Origin: an uncultured Aquimarina sp. | GTDB lineage: Bacteria; Bacteroidota; Bacteroidia; Flavobacteriales; Flavobacteriaceae | Length of the DNA stretch: 64,000 nt | Reading direction: 5' to 3' | Assembly: GCA_947503135.1 (NCBI GenBank) | Contig: CANNCQ010000008.1 | Span: forward strand, 52,243-116,242 | Shown here: piece after piece, positions 42,413 to 51,538 of the stretch | How the letters are laid out: each line of letters starts with the position of its first letter | Position numbering within the stretch: position 1 is the stretch's first letter | Notes under the pieces: generated by a model | Database searches by the model: none | What the model saw: the letters and a program-made list of their open reading frames with translations, nothing else | What the model was told of the DNA's origin: nothing | Program-made: the position numbers and the translations under genes

Positions 42413-43708
42413 TTATACAAATCGTAACACAAAATAATTTTTCTTACCCCGTTGCAGTAATATAAATTGACCGTTGATTAAATCATTTTCGGATAACAAA
42501 TAATCTTCTTTTACTTTTTCTTTATTAACAGAAATTGAGTTTTCTTTAAGCGCTCGACGTGCCTCGCCGTTAGATTTTAAGAAATTCGATTTTTCACCAA
42601 GAGCACTAATAATACCTACACCATCATTAAGTTCACTTTTGTTTGTTTCTGCTTGCGGAACACCTTCAAAAACATCTAAAAAAGTGGCTTCATCTAAATT
42701 TTTCAAATCTTCGGAAGTAGATTTTCCAAATAAAATATTAGAAGCTTTAATGGCGTTATCTAAATCTTCTTGAGAGTGAATATTTAAAGTAGTCTCTTCT
42801 GCTAAGCGCTTTTGTAATACACGTGCATGCGGAGCTTCACGATGTTGTGTTATTAAGCTTTCGATAGTTGGTTGATCCAGAAAAGTAAAAATTTTAATAT
42901 ATTTTTCAGCATCTTCATCACTGCTATTTAGCCAGTATTGGTAAAATTTATAAGGAGAAGTTCTGTTTTTATCCAACCAAACATTACCACCTTCAGATTT
43001 TCCAAATTTTGAGCCGTCGGATTTGGTAATAAGTGGGCAAGTAACAGCATAACCTTTACCGTTTCCAATACGACGAACAAGCTCAGTACCTGTGGTTATA
43101 TTTCCCCACTGGTCACTACCACCCATTTGTATAGAACAATTTTTGTTTTTATATAAATGAAGAAAATCATAACCTTGTACCAATTGATAGGTGAATTCAG
43201 TAAAAGACATACCATCCGAAGTTTCTCCCGATAGACGATTTTTTACGGAATCTTTTGCCATCATATAATTCACAGTAATGTGTTTACCTACATCTCTAAT
43301 AAATTCTAAAAAAGAAAAATCTTTCATCCAATCGTAATTATTGACTAATTCAGCAGCATTTTCGCTAGTTCCGTCAAAATCTAAAAATTGTGAAAGTTGT
43401 TTTTTTACAGCCTCTTGGTTATGTCTTAAGGTAGTTTCATCCAATAAATTACGCTCTGAAGATTTGCCAGAAGGATCTCCAATCATACCAGTTGCACCAC
43501 CAATTAATGCTATTGGCTTGTGTCCGCATCGTTGGTAGTGGCTTAGAAGCATAATAGGTACTAAATTTCCTATATGAAGAGAATCCGCTGTTGGGTCAAA
43601 CCCTACATAAGCAGATCGCATTTTTTCCAATAGGTGTTCCTCAGTTCCGGGCATTGCATCGTGCAACATTCCTCTCCATGTAATTTCTTCTATAAAATTG
43701 GCAGCCAT
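42413..43708 (-). CDS. tyrS: Tyrosyl-tRNA synthetase
   Basis: Charges tRNA-Tyr. Numbering is from the ATG at 43708 ([14 protein letters not shown]); an upstream ATG would add 13 atypical residues. The HIGH equivalent HIGN is at 45-48, and the KMSKS equivalent KFGKS is at 234-238. [26 protein letters not shown] and a C-terminal S4-like domain complete the class I TyrRS architecture at 431 residues. It ends at the bidirectional terminator. Confidence 0.95.
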   Translation of the reverse strand: MAANFIEEITWRGMLHDAMPGTEEHLLEKMRSAYVGFDPTADSLHIGNLVPIMLLSHYQRCGHKPIALIGGATGMIGDPSGKSSERNLLDETTLRHNQEAVKKQLSQFLDFDGTSENAAELVNNYDWMKDFSFLEFIRDVGKHITVNYMMAKDSVKNRLSGETSDGMSFTEFTYQLVQGYDFLHLYKNKNCSIQMGGSDQWGNITTGTELVRRIGNGKGYAVTCPLITKSDGSKFGKSEGGNVWLDKNRTSPYKFYQYWLNSSDEDAEKYIKIFTFLDQPTIESLITQHREAPHARVLQKRLAEETTLNIHSQEDLDNAIKASNILFGKSTSEDLKNLDEATFLDVFEGVPQAETNKSELNDGVGIISALGEKSNFLKSNGEARRALKENSISVNKEKVKEDYLLSENDLINGQFILLQRGKKNYFVLRFV

Positions 43709-43829
43709 AATTCCGTTGTTTTCTGGGCGCAAAGATAACAAACCCAAACAATTTCAACTTTTTTCTTTTGGAATAGTTTTAAGAAGTCTTCGAGTATTTA
43801 TTGTGTATTTTTACATGTAAATAGTTTAT

Positions 43830-44834
43830 ATGATACTAGTAACAGGAGGAACAGGTTTGGTAGGGATTTATTTGCTGATGAGGCTTTGTAAATTTTCAAA
43901 CCTCCGTATTGTTGCTATGTATAGATCTTTGGATAAACTAGAGAAAGCTTCTGTTTTTTTTCTTAAAAATAACACTTTAGACGAATGGGAGTCAATAGAA
44001 TGGGTGGAAGGTGATATAACAGAAATACCTTCGTTAGAGCGTATATTTGATGCTTATAAAATTACACAAGTATACCATTGCGCAGCTTATGTTACTTTTC
44101 GGCGATCAGCTTTCGATACTTTGAAAAAAGTAAATATTGAAGGCACAGCTAATATGGTGAATTTTAGCGTGGATTATAAAGTGGAAAAATTCTGCTATGT
44201 GAGTAGTATTGCAACCTTAAATTTAGAAGCCAATCAAAGGGTTTTTAATGAAACTTCGCGGTGGAGTTCAGAGCAAAATAATTCAGGCTATGCGATTTCA
44301 AAATTCGGAGGAGAAATGGAAGTTTGGAGAGGTTCAGAGGAAGGTTTGTCTGTTATTATAGTGCACCCCGGAGTTATTATAGGAGAGGTGTTTAGAGAAG
44401 GAGGTAGCGGTGATATTTTTGAGAATTTAAAAAAAGGAATGCCTTTTTACACTAATGGTAGCACGGGTTATGTTAGTGCTTTTGATGTAGCAAAAGCCAT
44501 TACTGATCTCATGGATTCCGATATTAAAAACGACAATTTTATATTAGTTTCAGAAAACTTAAATCATAGAAAAGTAACTCAAACCATCACAGGTATTTAT
44601 GATAAAAAAGAGCCATTTTTTGAAGCTCCTAAGTTTTTAGTATTATTGGTCGCAAGGGTGGAGTATGTGTTAGATAATTTATTCGGCTACAGCCCCAAGA
44701 TTGCTTTAGATATGGTTGATAGCCTTTTTGTAACTTCAAAATATTCCTCTGAAAAAATAGAAAAAGCATTAGACTTTAAATTTGAGACTATAATCCCTGT
44801 TTTAGAAAAAGTGGCTAAAAATGCTATAAACTAA
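43830..44834 (+). CDS. NAD-dependent epimerase/dehydratase family protein
   Basis: A 334-residue extended short-chain dehydrogenase. The NAD motif GGTGLVG is at 6-12, the catalytic Tyr-x3-Lys is Tyr154 and Lys158 (GYAISK), and ATL...SSI supplies the Ser region. It is closest to dihydroflavonol-4-reductase or 3-beta-hydroxysteroid-type NAD(P)-dependent sugar or steroid reductases, but the substrate cannot be told. Its stop overlaps the convergent DUF4296 gene by four bases. Confidence 0.85.
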   Translation: MILVTGGTGLVGIYLLMRLCKFSNLRIVAMYRSLDKLEKASVFFLKNNTLDEWESIEWVEGDITEIPSLERIFDAYKITQVYHCAAYVTFRRSAFDTLKKVNIEGTANMVNFSVDYKVEKFCYVSSIATLNLEANQRVFNETSRWSSEQNNSGYAISKFGGEMEVWRGSEEGLSVIIVHPGVIIGEVFREGGSGDIFENLKKGMPFYTNGSTGYVSAFDVAKAITDLMDSDIKNDNFILVSENLNHRKVTQTITGIYDKKEPFFEAPKFLVLLVARVEYVLDNLFGYSPKIALDMVDSLFVTSKYSSEKIEKALDFKFETIIPVLEKVAKNAIN

Positions 44835-45286
44835 TTTCTAGTTTTGTTTTTAAGTACATTAGAGGAAGGTTTATTTTGTGAATTTTTAATATGTACACTA
44901 TCCTTTTTTTTAGTCTTGGTTTCCTGAATTTTCGATTGTTTTTCGATGAAATTTGTAATTTGGTTTTTTGATTTTTCTAGTGAATCATAAACTTTTTCAT
45001 AAATTTCCTTTAACACATTTGGTTCGTAGCTGTAATACCTTAGGTTTTCTTGAAGAGTAATGCTATCAACATCGTGTTTAGCACACAAGTAATCATTTGA
45101 ATTTACACCTATGTTTTCAAATTCTTTAGAATAATTTGTTTTAATAATTTTTAATTGAGCAACGTCCATCAAAACCAAAGCCATTTGGTTTTTAGTCAAA
45201 ATTTTATCGGGTGCTATGTTTTTATCTACGTTTTGGCAACTTAAAATGGATAAGAATAATAAAATGTAAAGAATATATTTTGGCAT
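44831..45286 (-). CDS. DUF4296 family lipoprotein
   Basis: A lipoprotein of 151 residues when started at the ATG at 45286 (MPKYILYILLF). The lipobox is LSC, and the family core ILTKNQMALVLMDVAQLKIIK follows, spelled as ILTKNQMALVLMD and VAQLKIIK. DUF4296 is restricted to Bacteroidota and often sits near pyrC and DUF4271 genes, as here. The C-terminus is Lys-rich. Its function is unknown. Confidence 0.8.
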   Translation of the reverse strand: MPKYILYILLFLSILSCQNVDKNIAPDKILTKNQMALVLMDVAQLKIIKTNYSKEFENIGVNSNDYLCAKHDVDSITLQENLRYYSYEPNVLKEIYEKVYDSLEKSKNQITNFIEKQSKIQETKTKKKDSVHIKNSQNKPSSNVLKNKTRN

Positions 45287-45468
45287 GCTTTTACGGTTGC
45301 TGTTTGAATAAGTCAAAGTTACTATTTACTATCATTAAAGCAACAATATTTTAGGTTGGAGTTAAATCATAATACTGTAATTGGTTAATTTTGGATTCTA
45401 ATACGTAATTGTTTTCAAGATTTTACGTTATGTATAAACACTATTATTTAAACCGAAAAAATAGATTT

Positions 45469-46326
45469 ATGAAAAAAAAATTGTTTGCAGGAATAGCTAT
45501 ATCTTTAATGTTAGCATCCTGTGTTTCTAAAAAAAAATATACCGACTTAAATTATAAATTGCGTAAAAAACAGGAGCTTTTAGATGATGCTACAATTAAA
45601 TTGAATCTTTGCGAGGAAGAAAAGGCGGCCAATACGAGTGAAGTAAAAGTGCTAAGAGAGAAAGTAGCACTATTAAAAAATAATAATTCGTCTTTATTGA
45701 ATAATGTTGGTGATTTAGCAACTTTATCTAAAAAGGAAGCCGAAAATTTAGAAAGATCACTTGAGAGTATAAAGGAAAAAGACCTTCAGATAAAAACAAT
45801 GCGAGATGCTATTAGTAAAAAAGATTCAGTGACAATAGCATTGGTTACAAGTTTAAAAGGCGCTTTAGGTAATTTAAATGATGAGGATATTGAGATTAAT
45901 GTAGAAAAAGGTGTGGTGTTTATTTCTATTTCCGATAAGCTCTTATTTAATAGTGGTAGTTACAATGTAAGTAGTGAGGCGGAAAATGTATTAGGTAAAG
46001 TGGCAAAAGTTGTTAATAATAAGCCTGATATTGATTTTATGGTAGAAGGTCATACAGATAATGTGCCTTTTAGGAAAGGTGAGCTTTTAGATAACTGGGA
46101 CTTAAGTGTGAAGCGGGCAACAGCTGTTGTACGTGTTCTTCAAAACAAGTTTAACGTAAACCCAAATAGAATTACTGCAGCGGGTAGAAGTTACTACCAG
46201 CCTTTAAAAGAAAATGACTCTAAAGCGAACAAAGCAGCGAATAGGAGAACAAGAATAATAGTGCTTCCTAAATTAGATCAGTTTTACGATATGATTGAAG
46301 AAGGAATGAAGGACGCAAAACGATAG
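45469..46326 (+). CDS. OmpA-family lipoprotein with coiled coil
   Basis: A 285-residue outer-membrane/periplasmic protein from the ATG at 45469 (MKKKLFAGIAI); an upstream in-frame start adds 20 unlikely residues. The lipobox LASC is followed by a coiled coil (about 25-130) and a C-terminal OmpA-like peptidoglycan-binding domain with MVEGHTDNVPF and RRTRIIVLPK. It should tether the outer membrane to peptidoglycan. It is inserted between the DUF4296 gene and pyrC, interrupting an arrangement conserved in other Flavobacteriia. A terminator follows. Confidence 0.88.
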   Translation: MKKKLFAGIAISLMLASCVSKKKYTDLNYKLRKKQELLDDATIKLNLCEEEKAANTSEVKVLREKVALLKNNNSSLLNNVGDLATLSKKEAENLERSLESIKEKDLQIKTMRDAISKKDSVTIALVTSLKGALGNLNDEDIEINVEKGVVFISISDKLLFNSGSYNVSSEAENVLGKVAKVVNNKPDIDFMVEGHTDNVPFRKGELLDNWDLSVKRATAVVRVLQNKFNVNPNRITAAGRSYYQPLKENDSKANKAANRRTRIIVLPKLDQFYDMIEEGMKDAKR

Positions 46327-46358
46327 TGGACTGAATTTAATGACGATATGAGATCTAT

Positions 46359-46392
46359 AAAAAAAGCCTTTGACTTTCTCAAAGGCTTTTTT
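46359..46392. terminator. Bidirectional terminator between OmpA gene and pyrC
   Basis: AAAAAAGCCTTTGA and TCAAAGGCTTTTTT form a perfect stem with a short loop between the convergent OmpA and pyrC genes. Confidence 0.88.
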
Positions 46393-46402
46393 TGTACATT
46401 GA

Positions 46403-47746
46403 CTATCGGTCAAAAGTTAAGCGCATTGCTTTGCTAGGTTTGTCTAATATTTTAAAATTATGGTATACTAAATTTCCATTAAGAAAAGTATGTGTAATTC
46501 TAGATTTAAAAGTCGAACCTTCAAAAGGGGACCATCCGCATTTATAAATTACATTCTCTTTAGAAACTGTCCATGGTGCATTAAGATCTACGAGTATGGC
46601 ATCAGCATAGAAGCCCTCTTTAATGAATCCTCTTTTTTCAATTTGGAATAATATAGCAGGGTTGTGACAAGCCTTCTCAACAACTTTTTCAATTGTAAGT
46701 TCTCCTTTATGTACCATTTCTAATAAGGCAGGGTATGCATGCTGAACTAAAGGTCCGCCAGAAGGAGCTTTAGTATAAATAGCATCTTTTTCCTCTAAAG
46801 TATGAGGAGCATGATCTGTTGCAATTACGTCAATTTTATTTGACTTCAACCCTTCAATTAACCCTTGTCTGTCTTTTTCAGTTTTAACCGCAGGATTCCA
46901 TTTTATATGAGTACCTTTTGTTTGATAATCGTCGCTATTAAACCATAGGTGGTGTACACATACTTCGGCAGTAATTTTCTTATCTTTTAAAGGTGTTTTG
47001 CCGTCAAACAATTCCAATTCTTTAGCTGTTGATAAGTGGAAAACATGAAGGCGGGCTCCAGTTTCTTTAGCAAGCGCTACAGCTTTAGAAGAGGATAAGT
47101 AGCAGGCTTCTTCACTCCTTATAATCGGATGAAGCTCTATGGGAATATCTTCACCATACTCTTCAATATGTTTGGCTAAGTTGGTTTTAATAGTTTCTTC
47201 ATCTTCACAATGTACCGCAATTAATAAATCGGTAGATTGAAATATTTTTTTAAGAACCTCAGGGTCGTCAACTAACATGTTTCCTGTGGAAGACCCCAAA
47301 AACAATTTTAAGGCGGCTACCTTTTTTTTATCAACTTTTAAAATCTCTTCTAAGTTGTCGTTTGTTCCTCCAAACATAAAAGAATAATTGGCATAACTAC
47401 TTTCGTCGGCAGTTTTGAATTTTTCTTCAAGTTTTTCAATAGTAGTAGCCTGCGGAACGGTATTGGGCATTTCTATAAAACTAGTAATGCCACCAGCAAT
47501 AGCAGCTCTAGATTCAGATTGTATGTTGGCTTTATGTGTTAACCCAGGTTCTCTGAAATGTACTTGGTCGTCAATCATTCCAGGGAGTAAATGTTTCCCT
47601 TCAGCATCAATAACTTCTACTTCAGGAGATTTTGGACTTATGCTTTCAGCTATTTCTTTAAAAAAACCATTTTCTATATAAACATCACACTCAGTAATCC
47701 CGTTTTGGTCAACAACTTTGGTGTTTTTAATTAAAATTTTATTCAT
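46403..47746 (-). CDS. pyrC: Dihydroorotase
   Basis: Interconverts carbamoyl aspartate and dihydroorotate in pyrimidine synthesis. The 447-residue amidohydrolase has LLPGMIDDQVHFREPGLTHK (two parts: LLPGMIDDQVH, FREPGLTHK). The usual His-x-His of the metal site reads Gln61-Val-His63, a substitution I associate with Bacteroidota dihydroorotases. IATDHAPH supplies the late Asp. Its start overlaps the end of the mannosyltransferase gene by four bases, so the two genes are coupled. Confidence 0.9.
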   Translation of the reverse strand: MNKILIKNTKVVDQNGITECDVYIENGFFKEIAESISPKSPEVEVIDAEGKHLLPGMIDDQVHFREPGLTHKANIQSESRAAIAGGITSFIEMPNTVPQATTIEKLEEKFKTADESSYANYSFMFGGTNDNLEEILKVDKKKVAALKLFLGSSTGNMLVDDPEVLKKIFQSTDLLIAVHCEDEETIKTNLAKHIEEYGEDIPIELHPIIRSEEACYLSSSKAVALAKETGARLHVFHLSTAKELELFDGKTPLKDKKITAEVCVHHLWFNSDDYQTKGTHIKWNPAVKTEKDRQGLIEGLKSNKIDVIATDHAPHTLEEKDAIYTKAPSGGPLVQHAYPALLEMVHKGELTIEKVVEKACHNPAILFQIEKRGFIKEGFYADAILVDLNAPWTVSKENVIYKCGWSPFEGSTFKSRITHTFLNGNLVYHNFKILDKPSKAMRLTFDR

Positions 47747-48480
47747 CTTTTATTGAATAGACTATTTATTTTCATTTGAATTACTCCGAATATTGCTTCA
47801 GAAATAATTCCTTTAGACATTTTAGAAACTCCATGTGCTCTGTCGGTGAAAATCACTGGAATTTCTTTAAACTTTAAATTTTTTAAATACGCTTTATACT
47901 TCATTTCTATCTGGAAAGCGTAGCCGACAAACTTTATATTATTTAAATCGATTGTTTGCAATAATTTATTCGAATAACATACAAACCCTGCGGTAGTGTC
48001 ATGTATTGGCATTCGGGTAATTAACCGAACATATTTAGAGGCTAAATACGATAAAAGTACCCTACTCATAGGCCAATTTACTACATTAACACCTTTTACA
48101 TACCTGCTACCAATAACCATGTCTAGATTTTCTTCTTCACAGGTTTGCTTTAATCGAACAAGGTCTAAAGGGTTGTGAGAAAAATCAGCATCCATTTCAA
48201 AGATGTATTTATAATTTCTCTTTAAAGCCCATTTAAATCCGTGAATATAAGCAGTTCCTAAACCTAATTTTTGATTTCTTTTTTCTAAAAACAAGTTAGA
48301 TGGATATGTTTTTTGAAGTTCAGAGACTTTTAAAGCAGTACCATCGGGCGAATTATCGTCTATAACTAACAAATCAAAAGGTAAAGAATGCGAGGATTTT
48401 AAATCAAATACAGCATTAATAATAGCCTCTATGTTTTCTATTTCGTTATAGGTAGGTACTATTACTAAGCTGCTAGGCAT
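47743..48480 (-). CDS. Polyprenol-phosphate mannosyltransferase (DPM1-like, GT2)
   Basis: A 245-residue family 2 glycosyltransferase without membrane domains. The N-terminal VIVPTYNEIENI and the Asp-rich LLVIDDNSPDGTAL (41-42 Asp pair) bind the nucleotide sugar, and MDADFSHNP is the DxD-type site. The pattern matches dolichol/polyprenol-phosphate mannose synthases. It should load mannose onto a lipid carrier for surface glycan or protein glycosylation. It is coupled to pyrC. Confidence 0.88.
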   Translation of the reverse strand: MPSSLVIVPTYNEIENIEAIINAVFDLKSSHSLPFDLLVIDDNSPDGTALKVSELQKTYPSNLFLEKRNQKLGLGTAYIHGFKWALKRNYKYIFEMDADFSHNPLDLVRLKQTCEEENLDMVIGSRYVKGVNVVNWPMSRVLLSYLASKYVRLITRMPIHDTTAGFVCYSNKLLQTIDLNNIKFVGYAFQIEMKYKAYLKNLKFKEIPVIFTDRAHGVSKMSKGIISEAIFGVIQMKINSLFNKR

Positions 48481-48566
48481 TCAAATAAATTTGAATCAAA
48501 GATACTACAAAACTCAATTTTAGCGTTTACATTTGTGATTATAATTTGTAATAAATACATAACAAT

Positions 48567-49220
48567 TTGGAAGCTACATTCAGAAATTTAATAGTCTCAG
48601 ATTGGGTTATTGCTATTTACATTTTAGTAGCGCTTTTATTGATTATAGCTAAGAGGAAATCCAATTACAAATTATTAAATTTTAGTAGGTTGTTTTTTTC
48701 TGATACTTACATGAAGACCTACAAGCAGGACAGTTTATTGAAAGGTTTCCATTTGTTAATCATAGGGGTGTCGTTACTTTTTTTTCCGCTGATTATTCAG
48801 GTTTTACTGTTCAAAATAGGATATTTAGCTGAGTTTAATTTTTTTCAATACTTAAAAATAGCACTATTTGTTAGCTTTTTTTATTTATTGAAAATGATGT
48901 TTCAATTGCTTTTAGCTAAAGTAATAGGTTTTGAAAAAACTATTTCGCACTACATTTTTCAAAAACAAACCTATTTTTCATACATAACATTCATAAGCCT
49001 ATTACCATTGTTATTCTTTATTTACACACCAATTGTGGGTAATTATTGGTTGTATTTGTTTGTTATTCTGTGGTTTGTAATTTTTTCACTTTCGTTTTTG
49101 TTAATTTTAACACACTTTAAAGAATTGTTTTTTAGTCATTTGGTTTATTTTATTTTGTATCTTTGCGCATTCGAAATTTCCCCAATTATAGGTGTGATTT
49201 ATTATATTACAAGACTATGA
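48567..49220 (+). CDS. DUF4271 family membrane protein
   Basis: A 217-residue integral membrane protein with about six hydrophobic helices, no signal peptide, and a TTG start at 48567 (no ATG fits). The pattern KTYKQDSLLKGFHLL and FHLLI-type helices agree with DUF4271. Its stop (TGA 49218-49220) overlaps the hemD ATG in an ATGA. The family is Bacteroidota-specific and its adjacency to hemD is conserved. Function unknown. Confidence 0.8.
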   Translation: MEATFRNLIVSDWVIAIYILVALLLIIAKRKSNYKLLNFSRLFFSDTYMKTYKQDSLLKGFHLLIIGVSLLFFPLIIQVLLFKIGYLAEFNFFQYLKIALFVSFFYLLKMMFQLLLAKVIGFEKTISHYIFQKQTYFSYITFISLLPLLFFIYTPIVGNYWLYLFVILWFVIFSLSFLLILTHFKELFFSHLVYFILYLCAFEISPIIGVIYYITRL

Positions 49221-49996
49221 AGCAAGATACTTTAGAAACACAGAAGTCTATGAAAGTGAAAACGATTTTGGTATCTCAGCCAGAACCTAAAATGGAGAAC
49301 TCTCCGTACCATGATATTGAAGAAAGACAGAAGGTTAAGTTTGATTTTGTTCCTTTTATCCATGTTGAAGGATTAACATCAAAAGAAGTTCGTCATCAAA
49401 AAATTGATTTTTCTCAGTATACAGCAATTATTTTAACGAGTAGAAATGCTATTGATCATTTCTTTAGAATAGCAGAGGAAATGCGGTTTAAAGTTCCTGA
49501 CGCAATGAAATATTTCTGCCAAAGTGAAGCAGTAGCTTATTATTTGCAAAAATATGTAGTGTACAGAAAACGTAAAATTTATGTAGGTACGCGTACATTT
49601 CCTGAATTGATTCCATTAATAAAGAAGTACAAAAACGAAAAATACTTACTTCCTTCCTCCGATAAACTTAAACCAGCTATACCTGCATTGTTGGATGAAT
49701 TAGAGGTGAATTGGAAAATAGGAACATTTTACAGAACAGTAGTTAGTGATTTGTCGGAATTGAGAGATGTTTTTTATGACATATTAGTTTTCTTTAGTCC
49801 TTCGGGAATTCAATCATTATTTGAAAACTTTCCTGATTTTAAGCAAAATGACACTCGTATTGCAGTATTTGGTAATTCAACCGTTAAGGAGGCAGAATCA
49901 AGAGGGTTAGTATGTGATATTGTAGCTCCTACACCAGAAACACCGTCCATGACTATGGCGCTTAGAAAGTACATAGATAAGGCGAATAAAAAATAA
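49217..49996 (+). CDS. hemD: Uroporphyrinogen-III synthase
   Basis: Cyclises hydroxymethylbilane to uroporphyrinogen III. The start is ATG 49217 (MKQDTLETQKSM), in ATGA overlap with DUF4271; an upstream in-frame start at 49163 lies inside DUF4271. TSRNAIDHFF, FSPSGIQSLFENF and AVFGNSTVKEAESRG match the two-domain HemD fold, which has low general conservation. The 259-residue product suits the family. A terminator follows. Confidence 0.86.
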   Translation: MKQDTLETQKSMKVKTILVSQPEPKMENSPYHDIEERQKVKFDFVPFIHVEGLTSKEVRHQKIDFSQYTAIILTSRNAIDHFFRIAEEMRFKVPDAMKYFCQSEAVAYYLQKYVVYRKRKIYVGTRTFPELIPLIKKYKNEKYLLPSSDKLKPAIPALLDELEVNWKIGTFYRTVVSDLSELRDVFYDILVFFSPSGIQSLFENFPDFKQNDTRIAVFGNSTVKEAESRGLVCDIVAPTPETPSMTMALRKYIDKANKK

Positions 49997-50023
49997 TAAT
50001 ATAGAGTATCCTCTATTAATTTT

Positions 50024-50056
50024 AAGCTTCTAGAATTCTATTCTAGAAGCTTTTTT
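50024..50056 (+). terminator. Rho-independent terminator after hemD
   Basis: AAGCTTCTAGAAT and ATTCTAGAAGCTT form a perfect stem followed by a T-run. It ends the DUF4271-hemD unit. Confidence 0.88.
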
Positions 50057-50151
50057 ATGTTTGATTATGTTAATAGAAACAGTATTGATAAACTCGTAAC
50101 TTACAGATATTCAATATTTTATGTATATTTAGGGTCTAAAATATATAAATT

Positions 50152-50967
50152 ATGAAATGTTATGTGTTACTATTTGCTTCATTTTTACACTCAGTATTTT
50201 ACAGTCAAAACGTAGGTGATTTGGTAATTACGGAGATTATGCAAAACCCTAAAGTAGTAAGCGATTCTTTTGGTGAGTATTTTGAGATTTACAATACAAC
50301 CTCAAATAGTATTGATATTAATGGATGGATAATTAGAGATAATGATACCGATTCTCACATTATATCAAATGGAGGTCCTTTATTGGTGCCGGCTAATAGT
50401 TTTTTTGTATTTGGCAGAAATGGAGATATAATGCTTAATGGAGGATACGCGCCAAATTACGTATACTCTTCCTTTTTATTAACGAATACTTCTGACGAAG
50501 TTGTATTAGCAACACCAACAGGTGTAATTATTGATAGTGTTGAATATGATAATGGTGCTTCATTTCCAGATCCTGATGGGTCTAGTATGGAGTTTACAGG
50601 TATTACAGCAATAGAAAATGATGATGGTACAAATTGGCAATCTTCTACAACACTTTTCGGTAGTGGTGATAATGGTACTCCAGGAACTTTGAACTCGAAC
50701 AATTTAGCTCTTTCTGTAACTGATTTTTCTGACAAAAAATCGAAAGTTTCATTTTATCCCAACCCCACAAATACGGGTTATTCAACAATTAATATGCCAT
50801 CTTTGAAATATTCAAGTGTAGCTATTTATAGCCTTTCAGGTCAGAAAATATTAGATACTAGTATAGAAAATAGTGTTTTAAATACCAATTCTCTTTCGAC
50901 GGGAATTTACTTGATTCGGTTAATGGTTTCGAATAAATTAACTACGGTTAAATTGATAGTAGAGTAA
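50152..50967 (+). CDS. Secreted lamin-tail-domain protein with T9SS type A sorting domain
   Basis: A 271-residue exported protein: signal peptide (1-18, FYSQ end), then a lamin-tail domain (GDLVITEIMQNP, EYFEIYNTTSNSIDINGW, DSVEYDNGASFPDPDGSSME in two parts: DSVEYDNGASF, PDPDGSSME), then the T9SS C-terminal domain from about 195 (VSFYPNPTNTGY...LSTGIYLIRLMV). Lamin-tail domains are common in secreted Bacteroidota proteins, often with nucleases or adhesins. Here no enzyme domain is visible, so it may be an adhesive surface protein. Confidence 0.88.
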   Translation: MKCYVLLFASFLHSVFYSQNVGDLVITEIMQNPKVVSDSFGEYFEIYNTTSNSIDINGWIIRDNDTDSHIISNGGPLLVPANSFFVFGRNGDIMLNGGYAPNYVYSSFLLTNTSDEVVLATPTGVIIDSVEYDNGASFPDPDGSSMEFTGITAIENDDGTNWQSSTTLFGSGDNGTPGTLNSNNLALSVTDFSDKKSKVSFYPNPTNTGYSTINMPSLKYSSVAIYSLSGQKILDTSIENSVLNTNSLSTGIYLIRLMVSNKLTTVKLIVE

Positions 50968-51052
50968 TAGCTTTCTAGAAAAGTTTGTTTTTTTGAAATT
51001 TATATAAGCATAAAAGAAAGGATTTATTTTTTCAATCGACTTACTCAAATAT

Positions 51053-51538
51053 ATGAGATCGATATTAAAAGCTTTACTTTTTTTGGGTATAACAACAATG
51101 TTGTTTTCGTGTAATCAAAATAAAACAAACAAGCATTTTATGGAGAACAATGGTTTAGTAGTTAAGCAGAGTAAATTCGATTTTAATACTACTTATACAA
51201 AATTGCATGATGTTTTGGAGTCGAATCCAAACCTTAAAATTATATTGGAATTAGACCATAGTAAAAATGCTGCCTCTAAGGGTTTACAATTAAGACCTAC
51301 TAAAATAATTTTATTTGGTAATCCAATGCTAGGAACACCGTTAATGCAAAACAGCGCAACTGTAGCTCTAGATTTACCACAGAAAATAGTAGTTTTTGAA
51401 GCGGAAAACAAGGTGAAAGTTGCTTATAACGATCCGTTTTACTTAAAAAACAGACACGATATTGACAACTCTGAGGAGGTGCTTACTAAAATTGCAGGTG
51501 CGTTAAATAAAATTACTGACGTAGCGGTAGGTAACTAA
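51053..51538 (+). CDS. DUF302 family lipoprotein
   Basis: A 161-residue lipoprotein with lipobox LFSC (about residue 20) and a DUF302 domain after it: KLHDVLESNPNLKIILELDH, GLQLRPTKIILFGNPMLGTP (each about 20 residues), MQNSATVALDLP and VAYNDPFYLKNRH. The family is small and of unknown function, and has been seen with thioredoxin-like proteins and nitrite reductases elsewhere. It overlaps the convergent OmpA/PD40 gene by four bases. Confidence 0.87.
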   Translation: MRSILKALLFLGITTMLFSCNQNKTNKHFMENNGLVVKQSKFDFNTTYTKLHDVLESNPNLKIILELDHSKNAASKGLQLRPTKIILFGNPMLGTPLMQNSATVALDLPQKIVVFEAENKVKVAYNDPFYLKNRHDIDNSEEVLTKIAGALNKITDVAVGN

